Below the pieces are notes generated by a model, which was not told the DNA's origin, searched no databases, and saw only the letters and a program-made list of their open reading frames with translations. A DNA stretch of 64,000 bases from Thereva unica. Its lineage: Eukaryota; Arthropoda; Insecta; Diptera; Therevidae. The DNA is taken from positions 172,498,516 to 172,562,515 of the forward strand of contig OX465281.1 in NCBI GenBank assembly GCA_949987705.1, given 5' to 3'. Of this stretch, positions 10,793 to 22,519 are shown one piece after another; position 1 is the stretch's first letter; each line of letters opens with the position of its first letter. The translations under genes and the position numbers were made by a program.

Positions 10793-12094
10793 TCTCTAAA
10801 TAGTATAAAACAAAGTCGCTGTTTTCGTCTGTCTGTCTGTTTCTCCGCTTACTTCTTCTGAACCACGCAACGGATTTTGATACGGTTTTCACTATCTTTT
10901 AGAGAATTTCTTCCGGAAGGTTTATATGTATAAATATATGCATACTATAATAGAGAAAAGCCGAGAATTCCAAGGATTTGTAATGATGATAAGTTGTAAG
11001 GGGATTTTTTTTCTTTACTTTTTTTTCTATTGTATAAAAAGTAACTGACTGACAGACAACACACAACCTCAACCGCTAGAGCTAAAGGGCTGAAATTTTG
11101 ACAGTGCATCCCTATAATGACGTGGATATCCACTAAGAAGCGATTTTTCGAAATTCATCCCCTAAGGGGGTGAAATGGGGTTTACCCAAACCGCTGGAGC
11201 TATAGGACTGAAATTTAGACAGAACATCCCTATAATGACGTGGACATCCACTATAAAGCGATTTTTCGAAATTCATCCCCTAAGAGGTTGAAATGCGGTT
11301 TATCCAAACCGCTAAAGTTATAGGGCTGAAATTTTGACAGTGCATCCTCTTAATGATGTGGACATCCACTAAGTAGCGATTTTGCGAAATTCATTCCCTA
11401 AGGGGGTGAAATGGGGTTAACCCACACCGCTGAAGCTGAAGGGCTTTAATTTTGACCGTGCATCACTATAATAACATGGACATCCACTTAGGAACGAGTT
11501 TTTGAAACTTATCCCCTAAGGGGGTTAAATGGGGTTAACCCAAACCGCTGGAGCTAAGCAGCTGAAATTTTGACAGTGCATCTCTATAATGACGTGGACA
11601 TTCACTAAGAAGCGATTTTTCGAAATTCATCCCCTAAAGGGATGGAAGGGGATGAAATGGGGTTAACCCAAACCTCTGAAGCTGAAGGGCTGAAATTTTG
11701 ATAGTGCATCCCTATAATCACGAAGAAATGAATGACTCGAAATTCACTTTATTTAATATTCATTTGTGATTGCTTCATAATTTCTTGCACCCACGTATAT
11801 AGGCGAACAAACTTAACGAACTTTCGTCAAACCCTAAAATGTCACTTCTCTTGATGACATATACATGCCAATCTCTGCTTCAAAACTTGCAGATTTGTTG
11901 AGCAGAGGTGATATACGCAGCAATTTGTTTACCATATTTATTAAAAAAATGCACTATAATAAATCCTTTTTGGGGATAATAACAGCTGACTTTTATGTTT
12001 GTTTGTTTTTTTTTTTTTTTTTTGAAGGAAGACATTGCACATAATAAACAGTTTTTATTTAAAGGCGTTGCAAGGCACGCGGGTTTTATGCTAG
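10793..12094 (+). mobile_element. Non-autonomous Helitron with a precise empty site
   Basis: Begins TCTCTAAATAGTATAAAAC and ends with the hairpin-bearing ggcgttgcaaggcacgcggg followed by tttatgCTAG, then T. Helitrons start 5'-TC, end CTRR-3' after a short hairpin, and insert between A and T without duplication. The intact right arm of the host element reads aatgtaatatattataagg, exactly the flanks joined at A|T. The interior is a ~118-bp minisatellite and AT-rich DNA; no Rep or helicase sequence is present. Confidence 0.88.
11040..11730. repeat. ~118-bp minisatellite in the Helitron core (~6 copies)
   Basis: Units carry gctgaaattttgacagtgca, tataatgacgtgga and cgaaattcatcccctaag, repeating at roughly 117-128 bp with considerable divergence between copies. 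Internal minisatellites are common in non-autonomous rolling-circle elements. Confidence 0.85.
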
Positions 12095-12478
12095 TATATT
12101 ATAAGGGAGCTTCAGGTAACAGTTTCAGATGTGAAAAAATTTGTTTAAACAATTATTTCACATTAAAAAAAAAGAAAGCAAGGAAAAAATTACAGTAAAT
12201 GAAGTACCATTGCGAGTAACTAACTGAAAGCTACAGATTGGGGGTGGAAAAACCATTTAAACGGAATAATACCTAAATTTACCGAAAAGAAATTAATTCC
12301 TGAAAGTTTGCTTAAATCTATCTGCTGCAGCTGTGAAACTGGTTGTGTGTACTTGTTGGGTTATTACCTATTAAAATGATTTTTTGAGTTTATGAAGGTA
12401 TAGTTAGAAGATTGATCTGATACTACATATTTGATGATGGAAAAATGAAGTACCATTGTAAGTAACTATACTAGTATT

Positions 12479-12735
12479 CCTTCAGAAGCAGCAACTGTTC
12501 TAATTCTGAAAATCAACCAATAGAAGATCTCAGCGATTCGGAGGAGATTATTAATAATGAAGATTGAGATGAGCTTGAGGACCTTCACGAGGTCGATGAC
12601 TTTATTGAAGATTCTCAAGAGATTCAAAAATGTGTTGAGTTTCATGATGAACAGCATCTCTCCAAAAAAATGATGTATGAAAAATTCTTTTACAACATAA
12701 CAGCAGTCGAGTACGCGAACACACTTATTATTTAA
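12479..12735 (+). pseudogene. Possible coding remnant in the core of the long-arm transposon
   Basis: A plus-strand frame of ~85 codons with one internal TGA encodes a strongly acidic stretch (for example PIEDLSDSEE), then a short segment ending in VEYANTLII and a stop. It sits in the unique core between the inverted arms, where a transposase would lie. Acidic N-terminal regions occur in several DDE transposases, but no catalytic motif is visible, so the assignment is a guess from position. Confidence 0.25.
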
Positions 12736-13815
12736 ACACGGCATAGTCTTTACTCATGGGCAATTGTATTTAGCAGCCAGTAGAGTGTAATACAATAAAA
12801 TGGCATTTTTTGGCATTGCTTTTTCCAACTATAAAAAATTTGTTTCATTTTTCAATTTTGTTTTATTCTTCTCGAAAAATTTTGTTATTGAAGACTTATA
12901 GACTTAGAAAATGGTGCTCGAATGTCGAGTGCTGGGTTCTACCAGTAAGTTTTAATGTATAAACCATCACAATACGTAGAAATATTTTTTTGGCCTAAAA
13001 CTGTATTTTTTTCCTTGGGGTAAATAATTGTTAAACAAATTTTTTCACATCAGAAACTGTTACCTGAAGTTTCCTTATAATATATTACATTAAATTTACA
13101 GTTTTGCGCCACTCTTAAAGCTTTATGTCAAAGAGAGATAAAGAATTAGCGAAGTTTAAGGAAAAATCGATATTTGAAAAAGGATGTTTTTGGTTTTTCG
13201 AATTTTTCTCGATTTTCTATTGCGACACTATCATTTTTTTACACCATCTTAAAGTAGAGGATTCAACGAAAAAAAACCCGTCTTCAAAATTTTCAAAATC
13301 AAAAATTCGTTCGCCAACTTTTTTGATTGAAAATGGGGCCTTTTTTTTAAATTAAGGTCATAAAAACAAAACTACACAGCCAATCGCTTTGAAAAAAATT
13401 GGGCCTTTTCGAAACACGAAAATATACATTTTCGTCAAATTTCATTAAAATTGGATCATTTTTGTGAAAGATAAAAATGATAAACGAAAAACTCGGTTTT
13501 TAACGTTTTTCTCCATTTTTTGAGGTTATGTTGAAAAATGGTTTGAACAAAAGCTCTAGATCTTTTAATTATCTACAACGTTTACATTTAAAGTTTTTCG
13601 ATAGGAGATCTACTTTTCTCAGAGATCGCAAAAAAACACGTTTAACCCCCTAAAACTTACATTTTGGCTCCCCCGCCCCCTTTCCGGTCATCTGCTGCGG
13701 TGCTCTCGATTTTTCCTTGTTTAAGTAGCATTTATCCTAAATTTTCCCACCTTCCATATACTGCTAAGAATTTTTCTAGTTTTTGGCTTTTCAAAAGCGT
13801 ATCTGCACTGGTCTA

Positions 13816-14127
13816 AACCATCATGCAATCTTGTAAAACTTTAGCTTTGTGACAGAGCATTTTCCATATGTTCTTCTTCGATCGGTATTATAATCACAGA
13901 ATGAGCTGTTTATGTTTAAGTTAATAAAGTGGCCGCAATCTCTGCTAATGACCGTGTTGCGTCCTTTTTATATACACGTATTTTGGCCAATATGAGATTA
14001 ATTAAGAAAGTCATGGCAGTGGGCCTTAAAAATTCACCCGTGCACTGTTGATGACGCGTTTACAGACTTCTTTTAGTTCATTGTTTAAGTTTGGATCATT
14101 GTGTTCCATGTTTAAAATATCGTAATA
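13816..14127. other. Spacer with a diverged inverted duplicate of 15665-15790
   Basis: The blocks ttttccatatg, cttcttcgatcggtat, gaatgagctgttt and aatctctgctaat (13860-13960) are the reverse complement, in order, of 15700-15785. The string ttggccaatatgagatt also occurs in direct orientation at both sites (~13985 and ~15678). The source repeat is unknown. Confidence 0.5.
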
Positions 14128-15220
14128 GGGGGGGTGTTTCAAAATAACACCGTTAAGAAAATCGAACCCTAAACGTTTTTGGGGTCGCTGATCACGAAAA
14201 TCAAGGTCCCGCGGTCCTAAAACATGGGCGTCACCCCTAAAAACGCAAAAACACCCCTTTTTAGGGGGTTTTCGCGATTATTTCAATAATAATGAAAACG
14301 AATGCGATGAAATGCAAATTTTGTAATATTTATTTGCGAAGGTGGTTGATTTGTACTAAATTAAGGCGACCTTTATGATAAAGGGTAGTCCTAAAGGGTT
14401 GAAACTACCCCTCAATCGGCCAAAAATGGGAAAAATTGTAAAAAAAAAATTCACAAGTTTATGCTTCAAATTCGATTTTGGGCGTGCTGTCAGGCAAAAA
14501 TAAATTATTTTCAACCCTTAAGGGGTTAAAATTACCCCTACAATAATAAAAATCAACTTTATATAAAAAAAAATTGCAAAATTTTTTTTTTGCTTTGTGT
14601 TTGAAATTTGGTTCAATAGGTAGGTATTATCAGCAAAAAAATATTTTTTTCAGCCCTACCAACTACTCCTACATTAAAATTGTAATTGAAACAAATTAAA
14701 ATTTATTGTTTTGCATTTAAATTTTATTTTCCATTTTTAATTATTAAAACATTTGGAAAATTTCACTATAAACTCCTTTGTACAGAGGTATAAAGTTGTT
14801 TTTATTATAGTAGGGGTAGTTTTAACCCCTTAAGGGTTGAAAATAATTTATTTTTGCTTGACAGTACACCCACAATCGAATTTGAAGCATAAACTTGAAA
14901 AAACAAAAATTAAATTTTCTTCTATTTTTAGCCGATTTAGAGGTAGTTTCAACCCTTTAGGACTACCCCTTATCATAAAGTTCGCCTTAATTTAGTACAA
15001 ATCAACCACCTTCGCAAATAAATATTAAAAAAAGTGCTTTTCATCGCATTCGTTTTCATTATTATTGAAATAATCGCGAAAACCCCCTTAAAAGGTGTGT
15101 TTTTTGCGTATTTAGGGGTGACGCCCATGTTTTAGGACCGCGCGACCTCGATTTTCGTGATCAGCGACCCCAAAATCGTTTAGGGTTCGATTTTCTTAAC
15201 GGTGTTATTTTGGAACACCC
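14128..15220. mobile_element. Foldback element with ~435-bp inverted arms
   Basis: Starts gggggtgtttcaaaataaca and ends with its inverted counterpart (tgttattttggaacaccc), flanked by TA on both sides (14126-14127 and 15221-15222). The left arm to ~14565 pairs with the right arm from ~14784, leaving a ~220-bp AT-rich spacer. Only scattered substitutions separate the arms. No ORF of note. A solo arm of the same family lies at 5375-5725. The TA flanks suggest a Tc1/mariner-type or other TA-targeting transposase in trans. Confidence 0.75.
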
Positions 15221-15850
15221 TAACGCGCGTTTTGAATGGACTATTGTATTTCCACCAATTGAAAGAACAATATCTGGCAGAGACAGCATTTCATTCGCGT
15301 AGACTGCAAAATTATATCCTTTATTACAGTGTATCATATTATATGCGAGTCTCTGTGATTCATTGCAATTTGTTATCCTCTCTAATAAGTATTATGTCCC
15401 GGTTATCAGATGGTTGATTTACCAATAGCACAGAGATTTAATTTTTAGTCGGTTCATTAATGTTACCTCTGTGCTCTGTTGCAGGTCGTCGGTCTGCATC
15501 TTATAATTTCACTTCAACTATAGACCGTAAAGAGCTGTCCATTGGTGCCTAAGTAAATAACGGACTATAAGCAACCCTTACCACACAACCTCCACACCAA
15601 AAAAAAGCCTTCATGTAGTATGTCAACTTTAGCGAACTCGATTTCTTTCGACTATGGGTTCAAGTTTTGTAGGTTGTTTGGCCAATATGAGATTAGAGTA
15701 TTAGCAGAGATTGCTGCAACTTTACACACGTTAGGAAAACAGCTCATTCAAGATACCGATCGAAGAAGATCATATGGAAAATCCTGCGTGGAGCAAATCT
15801 ATAAACCCCCAAAAAACTAAAGTGAAAATAAAATTAATGCACGTCTAAAA
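15221..15850. other. Spacer before the LINE
   Basis: Apart from the inverted duplicate with 13857-13960, no feature is supported. A 66-codon frame at 15620 has no recognisable similarity and overlaps that repeat. Confidence 0.4.
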
Positions 15851-15853
15851 TGA

Positions 15854-16810
15854 TCACTTATTTATGGACAGATTGTGGACAATGCAACGCAGCAATGTGT
15901 CAAGAGGTCAGCCGGCTCTGGGCCTACGTTAGCGCAGGAATCCGACTCGGAAAAGAGGCTGCGAAAGCAGCTGAAGCAGAAGAGGAAGAGGGAGCGCAAA
16001 AGACAGAAGAAGGCAACTTCCTCTGTTGGGGGATCGGCCGAGTCCACTCCGGAGTAGGTGGGACCCACGAAGAGGTTTAGAGGTGAAAGTCTCTGCACCT
16101 CAGCCGTGGGTTCTACTGTCGAAAGGGAGGATAAGGCCAGGGAAAGGAAGGGAGGACAACCTCAACCTGTAAAACAGGGAGGAGTCAACCCTTCTGTCTC
16201 GGGGGTCGTGCGTGCGGAGCCTGTGGCGGAGAATACCTACGCAGGCATAGCAAGCAGTGACCTCCGTTTGGGTGTGGCCGACTATGGAAGGGAGGAGGGT
16301 TTGGGCACGAAGCAGGTAACCGTTTTTAAAGCGGCCTTGCTGAAGGCTCTAGACTCTCTGCCTGACAACGCTGGCGACATCGGTATTACCGAGGTAGACT
16401 TGGAGGACGGGGTCATTGCACTCAGGTGCGTGAACCAAAAATCCAAGTCCTGGCTGTACGAAGCTGTCGGAAAGATGACTGACCTATGGGAAGGAGTCAA
16501 TCTGAGAGTGGAGCGCCTTCACATCCTTAAGGATGTGAGGAGGATGATCATCCGAGTTCCCGGTTCGCCGGAGAGCAAGGAAACCATCCTAGCCAGATTA
16601 CGTCGTCAAAATGCCTGTGTGACGGACACTTCTAAGTGGAGGGTCAGTCGCATAGGTAGATATGGTGACGCGAAAAACGGCGGTACCATTCTCACCGTAT
16701 GGTGTCCGAAGGAGGAGGCGGAGGCGGTCAGGCATGCAGGGGGAAACTCAACTGTGGGCTGGACCTTGCCTACGTACGATTCCAGAAGGACAAGCCGGAG
16801 GAAATGGTAG
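15854..16810 (+). pseudogene. LINE 1 ORF1 (DUF4780 protein), one in-frame stop
   Basis: The frame runs from 15854 to 16810 with a single TAG at 16055-16057. The N-terminal part is highly basic (alternating K/R/Q around residues 25-50: KQLKQKRKRERKRQKK), as expected of a nucleic-acid-binding ORF1. The C-terminal half, from about TVFKAALLKALDSLP through WEGVNLRVERL to GGTILTVWCP, matches the DUF4780 domain that I know from insect LINE ORF1 proteins. ORF1 proteins of this kind are thought to coat the element RNA. The start codon is missing and the N-terminus is probably truncated. It is followed ~90 bp downstream by ORF2 in the same phase. Confidence 0.7.
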
Positions 16811-16900
16811 AGCCGGCCGGAAAGGCAGCTGAACAAGGGGACCAGTGAAATGGAATCCTCGTCAGCTGGGCGGGAGGTGGGCCAGTTCCGGCAATTATAG

Positions 16901-19900
16901 GTTTGCCAGTTGAATCTACACCATAGCAGAGCAGCGTCAGCAATGATGACGCGAGGCTTCGGTGAGATGAAGCTGGATATTGCTCTCATACAGGAACCCT
17001 GGATCTACAAGGGTAGGATTAGCGGACTATCTGGGAGCTTTGACACTCTGTACGTTCCCAATGCGAATGAAAGAGTGAGGACATGTGTGCTGGTGAAACA
17101 CGGAGTGCAGGCGGTTTTACTGCCGCACTAGTGCACACCAGATCTCACAGCAGTACGCGTAGGTACTGGAAGTGGGGCTTTCATTCTAGCCTCAGCCTAC
17201 CTTCCGTACGATTCGCCAGATCCTCCGCCCACCAGGGAGTTGGAAATTCTGGTTATTACCTGTGGCGAAAAAGGCACAGGGTTAATAGTTGGTTGCGACG
17301 CAAATGCACACAACACGGTGTGGGGAAGCACCAATGACAACCATAGAGGAGAGGCTTTGCTCGAATTTGTGGAATGCAACAATCTAGTTATTGCAAATAG
17401 AGGGGCAGACCCAACCTTCGTCGATGCTAGACGAAGGGAAGTCATAGATATAACTCTATGCAGCAACCGGATGTTGACAAGATTGACCAACTGGAAGGTG
17501 ATGGATCGGACGACTATGTCAGATCACAGAGCCATTTCATTTGAGATAGCGTACGGAACCCCGGGCAGGGGAGACGGAATTAGAACAACGAGAATTCCCC
17601 GCAACACGGACACGTCTAGATATACTGAAATGTTGCGCAGGAATCTCGGGGAGCGCGTGCCAAGGGCACCGAAAACCACAAGAGAAGCAGAGTCTCAGTT
17701 GCATGTCCTGCAGACAGCGATAGAGAACGCTTTTCGAGTGGCGTGTCCTCTTACGTCAGTGGATGACCATGATCCCACACCCTGGTGGTGTAGTGAACTG
17801 GAGAAACTGAAGAAAGAGGTCAGAAGGGCTTTCAACCAAGCGATGAGGTGCAATGACCCGGTTGCCTGGGAGAATTACAAAGCCAAGAAAAGAGAAATGA
17901 AACAAACTCTGCGACGACGGAAAAGGGAGTCGTGGAGGGACTTCTGCTCGAGCATGGAGAGCATATCTGAGGCCAGCAGACTTCAGAAAATGATCTCCAG
18001 GGACCCGGTCTCCAAAGTCGGACTCGTTCGTGACTCGTCGGGGAGGATGGCGGAGACGCTGGAGGAAACCAACAAGATCCTGATGGAAGTTCACTTTCCT
18101 GGCAGCTATATCTCGAGTAAATCTTGGACTATTCGTAACAGAATGGCTACAAGGATGAACCGAGAGGAGGCTAACGGGGTGGTGACAGAGGAAGGGGTGA
18201 GACGTGCAATAGACACATTCTCTCCCTTCAAGACATCGGGGCGTGACGGAATATTCTCTGCGCTGCTCCAATGGGGCAAAGAAATCATTGCACCCAGGCT
18301 TAGGGGAATATTCGTTACCTGTCTAGCAACAGGATACATTCCGGCGGTGTGGAGGGGAACCAAAGTGGTATTTCTCCCTAAGCCAGGCAAGAAGGACTAC
18401 ACCGAGGCGAAGTCCTCCAGGCCGGTCAGCCTAACATCCTTTCTGTTGAAAACAATGGAAAGAGTGGTGGCAGACCACCTGGAGAGTACTATGCTAAGGA
18501 GGCACCCTTTAAGTAGAAGCCAGCACGCTTACCAGGCTGGCAGATCTACAGAAACGGCACTTCACCAATTGGTGTGAGTAGCCGAGGGGGAACTGTATAC
18601 CGGAGGCATAGCGATGGCAGTAATTATGGACATCGAAGGCGCCTTCGACAAGATACAGTTCAACAAACTCAAAGACGCTCTGGTGAGGCGCGAGGTCAGC
18701 CCCATGATTGTAAGGTGGGTGGACAGCATGCTGAAAAACAGAGCGGTAGGGATTCAGACAGGAGACTCACGGCTTCGAGGGAGGGTCAGCAAGGGATGCC
18801 CACGGGGCGGGGTCCTATCGCCCCTCTTGTGGAACATCACTGTGGACACTCTGCTCAGGCGGCTAGAGGTAATGGGCGTGCATACCGTTGGGTATGCAGA
18901 TGATGTAGCGATTGTGGCACGTGGCAAGTTTATGAGCACTACGGCAGATATCATGAGGAATGCACTCCAAGTGGTTGAGCAGTGGTGTACGGAACAGGGC
19001 CTCACCATAAATGCCAATAAGACAGACGCGATAATCTTCACTAGGAAGATTAAAGATCTGGATTTTCAGCCCCTCACGCTTTTTGGATCGAGGATCAAAG
19101 TGTCTGGGATGGTCAAGTATCTAGGTGTATACTTGCACTCGCGACTAAACTGGAAATACCACGTTGAAGAGAAGATTAAGAAGGCGACAAGGGTGCTTCA
19201 CCAGTGCAGAAGAGTATGTGGACTGAGGTGGGGTATCTCACCAAGGTTAGCATACTGGACATATACCATGATGGTGAGACCCATCATAACTTATGCCTCG
19301 GTGGTCTGGTGGACTAAAGTCACACAGAAAACCGTCAAGAGGCATTTGGACAAGGTGCAAAGAATGGCCAGCGTAGGTGTGAGCGGTGCTTTCCGCACCA
19401 CACCCGCCGCGGCATTGGAGGCGCTGTTAGATCTGCTGCCGTTAGATCTCCAGGTGATGAAGACTGCGGCAGCCTCAGCGATTCGGATGAGACGGGATGC
19501 CGCATGGCAGGCGTCAGGAGCCTTATATGGGCACATGAAGATCCCGGATCGCATTAAAGGGATTAGGGAGCTCTTGATGCCCATGGAAGGGATCACAAAA
19601 ATGAGGGTGACCGAAAGGTATCATAAAACCCTCATAGGGAACGGAACACTCCCGGAAGGGAGGCCGGAAGACATATATATCTTCACGGACGGATCCATGA
19701 TTGACGGCAGAGCAAGTGCGGGAGTCTTCTCAGAGGACTTAAATCTGACCTGCTCTCTGGCTTTGGGGAATTACACCTCAGTCTACCAGACGGAAATGCT
19801 TGCTCTGCTGCACGCGCTGGATAACACAAATGAGGGTCAGGTGCAGGGAAGAAGTATCCTTATAGCACTTTACAATCAGGTTGTGATTAAGCGCATGAAT

Positions 19901-20503
19901 CAGACAGAGATTAATGCGTCTCTGGCGTTGGAATGTGTCCAAAAACTGAACAGGTGTGCGAAACAAAACAACGTGACGCTAGCTTGGGTTAGAGGACATA
20001 CAGGCATCGATGGGAACGAAAAGGCTGACAACCTGGCAAAACAGGGGTCAACCTCAGAATTCTGGGGACCGGAGCCATACTCTGCCATTGGCAGAGGGTT
20101 GGTAAGGAACTACATCGAGAAATGGGTCGCTGAGGAACACCGGAGACGGTGGGACGCTATGACCACGTGTAGGCAGGCTAAGATGGTGCTTACGTTGCCG
20201 ATTACCGCAGCCAGAAGGAGGTTCCTGCATATGCAAAGGAGAGCCCTCAGATGGTTGGTGGCACTGATTACAGGACACGGATGTTTCAGGTATCACCTAA
20301 AAAGAATGGGAATTCTGGAGGATGACACCTGTCGGATGTGCCTGGAGGAACCTGAGACGGCCACACACATAGTGTGTCACTGTCCGGCGGTGGCGAGAAA
20401 AAGTGCTGCCATAACTGGACTCCATTGGATGGAGGACATGAGGCAGACTCCTTTCAATCAGCTGCTTGCGATAACTAGGGGAGTCGAAGCAAGGGAGCAC
20501 TGA
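16901..20503 (+). pseudogene. LINE 1 ORF2: endonuclease, reverse transcriptase, RNase H
   Basis: One continuous frame of ~1,200 codons interrupted by only two stops, TAG at 17129 and TGA at 18575. In order: an APE-type endonuclease (LNLHHSRAAS start, IALIQEPWIYKGRISGL, GCDANAHNTVWGS, SDHRAISFEI); an RT with KPGKKD, SRPVSLTSF, a palm DIEGAFD and the active-site GYADDVAIVA; an RNase H with FTDGSMIDG, YQTEMLALLHAL and WVRGHTGIDGNEKAD; and a C-terminal CX2CX8HX4C finger (CRMCLEEPETATHIVCHC). In RNase H the third acidic residue, expected in a DSQ-like position, reads LYNQ, so that domain is probably inactive. No ATG is visible at the 5' end of the frame. It would carry out target-primed reverse transcription. 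Confidence 0.85.
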
Positions 20504-20596
20504 GACAACCCACTGCAACCCCAATAAGATGACTCTAAGCAGAGGGACGAAAAGGGACCCGGAAATAGTGGTCTGATTCGATATCCCTCGAAAATC

Positions 20597-20610
<14 letters not shown>
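20504..20610 (+). other. LINE 1 3' untranslated region
   Basis: About 100 bp between the ORF2 stop and the (TA)n tail, with no structure recognised. Confidence 0.5.

Positions 20611-20660
<50 letters not shown>
20611..20660. repeat. (TA)n microsatellite, LINE 1 tail
   Basis: About 25 TA units directly after the LINE 1 3' region, preceded by a short interrupted TA stretch from ~20599. The same tract reappears at 22433 and 24355 after two later insertions. Confidence 0.95.
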
Positions 20661-20675
<15 letters not shown>

Positions 20676-22431
20676 CCTGGGGGTAAAAAAGCATTCGCTA
20701 CCGGCATGACACATGTGCCCCTTACTGGCCGATCCCGCATGACGGTTATGTTTCACGTAAATCCACACATACACACATATGGACACATAAGTGCACATAC
20801 GCATATATGGGTCTATGAACATGAGAACTAAAAAAGCCCCTCCGACGTGATCCACCCCCGCGGGACTGGCTAATAAGCATTACATCGCGGCGGTCGTTCA
20901 GCTTTATTCAGCTGCTTCTGCTCGCGGCATTTCTGTGCCTTTCTCTATTTCTTACGGCTTCTTCTTGCCTTAGCTTTCTGTGAATGGTCTTGAGGGTTGC
21001 TTCCACGTCCCTCCACATTTCCTCAGACCTCATCATATGGTCTAGGATGTTTTCGGGCGTTAGTGGCTCCTCGACCCTTTCTTCTAGTTTCGCCCTTTCC
21101 TCGGCGAATCTCGAGCAGGTAACGAAGACGTGTTCTGCGTCTTCCTCCGTCGCTGGGCACACCGGACACAACGGTGAATCATCGTGCCCAAAGCGGTGGA
21201 GGTATTTCCTATACCCCCCATGTCTGCTCAGGAACTGCGTGAGGTCGTAACTTACTTCCCCACGCTCCCTCGTAGCCCATATTTCCACATTAGGGATAAG
21301 TCTGGTGGTCCAACGACCCTTAACAGACTCGTCCCACTTCGCCTGCCATTCCCTTAAGGACTCGCAGCGCGCAATCTGCCGCCGCACCCTTCTTGGCTCC
21401 CCTCCACCATATTCTGGATTATAGAGACGCATACCCTCCCTCGCCAGAATATCTACGGGGATCATCCCCGCTATCACGCACGCCGCATCGTCGGACGTGG
21501 TCCTGTACGCGCAGCAAGCGCGTAGTGCACTTAGCCTATATGCGGCCCTCCATTTCCTACAATTTGCAGTCCTGTTTAACGCTGCTGCCCACACTGGCGC
21601 TGCGTATAACAGGACTGAGCTGACCACCCTCCCCAAGAGGAGGCGGCGACTCGGTCTAGGGCCCCCAACATTGGGCAGCATTCTTGCGAGTGCTGCACAA
21701 ATCGCAGATGCTTTGTCTGCCGAGCCCTCCAAGTGCGCTTTGAAGTTTAGCCTCCGGTCGATCATCACTCCCAGGTACCTTAGTGCGGGCTGTGAGTGGA
21801 TTATCTGTTCCCCTACTTTTATCCTTACGGATACTAGCTTTCGTCGCTTGCTGATCAGCACTACTTCAGTTTTGTGCTCAGCAAGCTTCAACCCCGCGCG
21901 TTCTAGCCACGCTTTTATTTCCCAGATCGCTTCGTTTGCGTACAATTCGATGTCATCTGGGTGTTTTCCTTCGACAACTACCCCGATATCATCTGCAAAC
22001 CCGATCGCCACTGCTTCCTTTGGAAGACGAAGCCCCAACACATCATTGTACATTGCGATCCATAGGAGAGGGCCCAGGACGGAACCTTGCGGGACACCGC
22101 ATGTTGTCCCGAACACTTTAGGACCATCATCCGAATCACAATGAAGCGACCTACCCTGGAGATAGTCGGCCACTACACGCACTAGGTACTTTGGTGTGCC
22201 TAGCTTGATCAACGCCTCAACTATTTTGCTCCACCTCGCAGAGTTGAAAGCATTTTTTACGTCGAGGGTTATCAATGCGCAGCAGTGATTTTTCTCTATG
22301 GCGGCTATGCCCACCACCATATTGACTGCATCAGTCGTCGACCTTGCCTTTCTAAAGCCGTGCTTGTCCGACAGGCCACTTACCCTTTCGACGCTAGGGA
22401 GAATCCTGTTACAGATCACCCGCTCGAAAAG

Positions 22432-22432
<1 letters not shown>
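20661..22432 (-). mobile_element. 5'-truncated R1-clade LINE (LINE 2)
   Basis: Minus-strand insertion within a (TA)n tract. On the plus strand it begins with a 15-nt T run (20661-20675), the complement of its poly-A tail, then a ~230-bp 3' UTR, then the 3' part of ORF2. It stops abruptly at ~22432 against (TA)n, as expected of incomplete target-primed reverse transcription. LINE 2 therefore inserted into a TA tract that probably began as the LINE 1 tail. Confidence 0.85.
20908..22432 (-). pseudogene. LINE 2 ORF2 fragment: R1-type RT and C-terminal finger
   Basis: About 508 uninterrupted codons. It begins inside the RT fingers (HGFRKARSTTDAVN), has the palm LDVKNAFNSARW, GVPQGSVLGPLLW and the active-site GFADDIGVVVEG, then a thumb region (LRYLGVMIDRRLNFKAH). 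The C-terminal part, LTQFLSRHGGYRKYLHRFG followed by CPVCPATEEDAEHVFVTC, is the R1-type cysteine-histidine region. The endonuclease and N-terminal RT are missing by truncation, yet no stop or frameshift has accumulated, so the copy is young. R1 elements proper target 28S rDNA; this copy lies in simple repeat, which fits non-rDNA members of the clade. Confidence 0.88.

Positions 22433-22518
<86 letters not shown>
22433..22518. repeat. (TA)n microsatellite between LINE 2 and the Helitron
   Basis: About 42 uninterrupted TA units. It is a continuation of the tract at 20611 and 24355, separated by insertions. Confidence 0.95.

Positions 22519-22519
<1 letters not shown>

Larger units (their letters stand above)
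7877..13813. mobile_element. DNA transposon with ~790-bp inverted arms, split by two nested insertions
   Basis: Outer ends gaccagtgcagata and tatctgcactggtc are inverted and flanked by TA (7875-7876 and 13814-13815), consistent with a 2-bp TA duplication. The right arm is continuous (about 13021-13813). The left arm is in three pieces (7877-7961, 10153-10792, 12095-12165), separated by a HINE and a Helitron. Without them the element would be about 2.4 kb with a ~855-bp core. The ~75-codon frames facing each other at 10519-10752 and 13125-13355 are the same arm sequence read on opposite strands, not two genes. Superfamily unresolved. Confidence 0.75.
15854..20660 (+). mobile_element. Near-complete LOA/I-like non-LTR retrotransposon (LINE 1)
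   Basis: Two consecutive reading frames encode a DUF4780-type ORF1 and an endonuclease-RT-RNase H ORF2. A short 3' region ends in a (TA)n run rather than poly-A, as is usual for elements with simple-repeat tails. RNase H plus DUF4780 points to the LOA/I side of the Jockey-I assemblage. The 5' end is not defined because ORF1 has no ATG and the frame opens right after a stop at 15851, so a 5' truncation near 15.85 kb is likely. Few disabling changes imply a fairly recent insertion. Confidence 0.8.

Noticed and set aside
15858..16100. Other-frame ORFs over the start of LINE 1 ORF1 (both strands)
   Set aside because: Shadows of the basic ORF1 N-terminal region; the DUF4780 frame explains the sequence.
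16606..16989. Minus-strand 127-codon frame
   Set aside because: Antisense to LINE 1 ORF1; no independent support.
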